Positions 62,834 through 64,000 of a stretch of 64,000 bases of DNA are shown here, in pieces; the stretch's first letter is position 1, and each line of letters opens with the position of its first letter. The stretch lies in NCBI RefSeq assembly GCF_001999465.1, contig NZ_MQMF01000001.1, positions 496,001 to 560,000 on the forward strand, in the 5' to 3' direction. This DNA comes from Fictibacillus arsenicus (lineage in GTDB: Bacteria; Bacillota; Bacilli; Bacillales; Fictibacillaceae). The position numbers and the translations under genes are program-made. Below the pieces are notes generated by a model that was not told the DNA's origin, searched no databases, and was given only the letters and a program-made list of their open reading frames with translations.

Positions 62834-63868
62834 TTATGGGAACAATGGTGATTGTTGCAGTCCCTCTGATTCTTTTAAGCCGAACATGATATTCATATTT
62901 TGCACTGCTTGCCCGGCAGCGCCTTTGATTAGATTGTCGATTACAGATACAACAGTGATTCGATTTGTCCGTTCATCAATCGCAAATGTTACATCACAAT
63001 AGTTTGAACCGTACACCTGCTTAGTAAAGAGATCTGTATTTTCCTTAAAAACACGAACAAAAGGTTTAGAATGATAGAATTCATTGAGAATCTCACTAAC
63101 AGAATGTGATTGGATATCGTGCGCCAGCTCTGCATACATAGTAGCCATGATTCCTCTAGTCATCGGTATAAGATGAGTCGTAAAGGTAATGTTAACTTCT
63201 GTATCAGCAAGAGTTTTCAAAGTTTGTTCTATCTCTGGTATATGCTGATGTTTGTTCATCTTATAAACACTCAGACTATCATTTGCTTTTGTAAAATGAG
63301 ATGCTTTTTGAGGTGAAGCCCCAGCGCCTGATAGTCCGCTTTTCGCATCAATAATCAGGGTTTTCGGGTTTATCATTTTTGTTTTTATTAAAGGTAATAT
63401 TCCAAGCAGTGCTGCAGTAGGATAACACCCTGGGTTAGCGATCAAAGCCGCTTCTTGTATTTCCTTCTCGTTCCATTCCGATAACCCGTATACCGCTTTA
63501 TTTACAAATGAATTGTTCGGAGGCTCCATCCCATACCATTTTCGATATGAATCTGCCTCCTTTAACCGAAAATCTCCTGCTAAATCGATTACTTTCATCT
63601 TCTGGTTAAGAAAACGGGGAAGAAGTTCTGAAGATATGCCGCTTGGAGCTGAACAAAACAGTACATCAAGTCCATCTGTCTCTATCTGCTCAAATGAGCG
63701 AAGTTTTTCCTGGTTAATTTCAAACAGGTGAGGTGCTTCATCCGAAAGTAATTGACCTTGTTTTGAGGATGAATATAAGAATAACTCCTTGATTTCTGGA
63801 TGTGCGGTTAACAGCCGGAACAATTCTAATCCACCATATCCGGTTACTCCAATAATTCCAGCTCTCAA
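62834..63868 (-). CDS. argC: N-acetyl-gamma-glutamyl-phosphate reductase
   Basis: 344 residues: NADP site IGVTGYGGLELFRLL, catalytic Cys in NPGCYPTAALLGILPL, substrate region GLSGAGASPQKASHF and HQHIPEIEQ. TTG start with AAGGAG 9 bases upstream. First gene of the arg operon. Confidence 0.95.
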   Translation of the reverse strand: MRAGIIGVTGYGGLELFRLLTAHPEIKELFLYSSSKQGQLLSDEAPHLFEINQEKLRSFEQIETDGLDVLFCSAPSGISSELLPRFLNQKMKVIDLAGDFRLKEADSYRKWYGMEPPNNSFVNKAVYGLSEWNEKEIQEAALIANPGCYPTAALLGILPLIKTKMINPKTLIIDAKSGLSGAGASPQKASHFTKANDSLSVYKMNKHQHIPEIEQTLKTLADTEVNITFTTHLIPMTRGIMATMYAELAHDIQSHSVSEILNEFYHSKPFVRVFKENTDLFTKQVYGSNYCDVTFAIDERTNRITVVSVIDNLIKGAAGQAVQNMNIMFGLKESEGLQQSPLFP

Positions 63869-63899
63869 ACCACATCACTCCTTTAATAAGTTAAGGTTC

Positions 63900-63928
63900 A
63901 TTATAGGACTGTATAAAAATTAATTCAA
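63900..63928 (-). promoter_or_regulatory. SigA-type promoter of the argC operon
   Basis: Minus-strand TTGAAT (63923-63928), 17 bases, TATAAT (63900-63905). AT-rich flanks upstream, with ATAAAAATT and TTAATAAATATAC, could contain weak ARG box halves, but no clear full match is seen. Confidence 0.75.
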
Positions 63929-64000
63929 GAGTATATTTATTAATTTTTAATTAATTATAAAATTCACTTTTTTATTTCTGTAAAAAGAGGGTGTTTTCGT

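Noticed and set aside
63985-64000. Start of another palindromic repeat copy at the right edge
   Set aside because: GGGTGTTTTCGT resembles the outer flank GGCTGTTTTCGT, but only a few bases are visible.

Overview
The window looks like chromosome from a low-GC, endospore-forming member of the Bacillaceae. Evidence: spore coat and germination genes, a Spo0E-type phosphatase, strong AGGAGG-type ribosome binding sites, and gene order close to the Bacillus subtilis yugO-yugN-pgi-yugJ-yuzA-yugI and yuiF-pepA-yuiD-yuiC-yuiB-yuiA-yumB-yumC-yutM-dapF-nupN-yuzB-yutJ-yuzD-yutI blocks. The genus cannot be fixed from the sequence alone.

Layout. 1-5.4 kb: the start of a YhgE/Pip membrane protein, two CotF-like spore proteins, a secreted M14 peptidase, a CapA-family protein and small membrane proteins. 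5.5-10 kb: an FNT channel, a DMT exporter, and a polar amino acid ABC transporter with a CodY-like box. 10-15 kb: a three-PAS sensor kinase of sporulation-kinase type, small genes, and an unusual sigI-rsgI locus. 15-24 kb: K+ channel, yugN, pgi (with a one-base frameshift), yugJ, yuzA, yugI, asparagine synthetase, fumarase. 24-29 kb: a small YjcZ-type spore protein and a four-gene germination operon (alpha/beta hydrolase, gerA, gerB, gerC). 29-34 kb: ypgR/cvfC, kynB-kynU behind a CcpA-type site, a second CapA. 34-54 kb: the yui/yum/yut housekeeping block, including two NDH-2-like NADH dehydrogenases, a YumC-type ferredoxin/flavodoxin reductase, Fe-S assembly genes, dapF, a futalosine-pathway mqnE, and a riboflavin transporter behind an FMN riboswitch. 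54-64 kb: argC-argJ-argB-argD, then carA-carB-argF, with a likely ARG box between the two groups.

Most notable signals. (1) The gene in the sigI position encodes only the C-terminal domain of SigI. It is translationally coupled to a full-length RsgI whose conserved Asn-Pro autocleavage motif reads Asp-Pro. (2) Seven copies of a 140-260 bp imperfect palindromic repeat sit in intergenic gaps; two carry a shared extra block and one further site keeps only the flanks. (3) Two families of short periodic intergenic arrays occur, one with an exact 20-bp period behind a shared leader, the other with a 21-bp period. (4) Candidate CcpA, CodY, Rex, SigB and ArgR/AhrC sites link several operons to known Bacillus regulators; all were found by eye.
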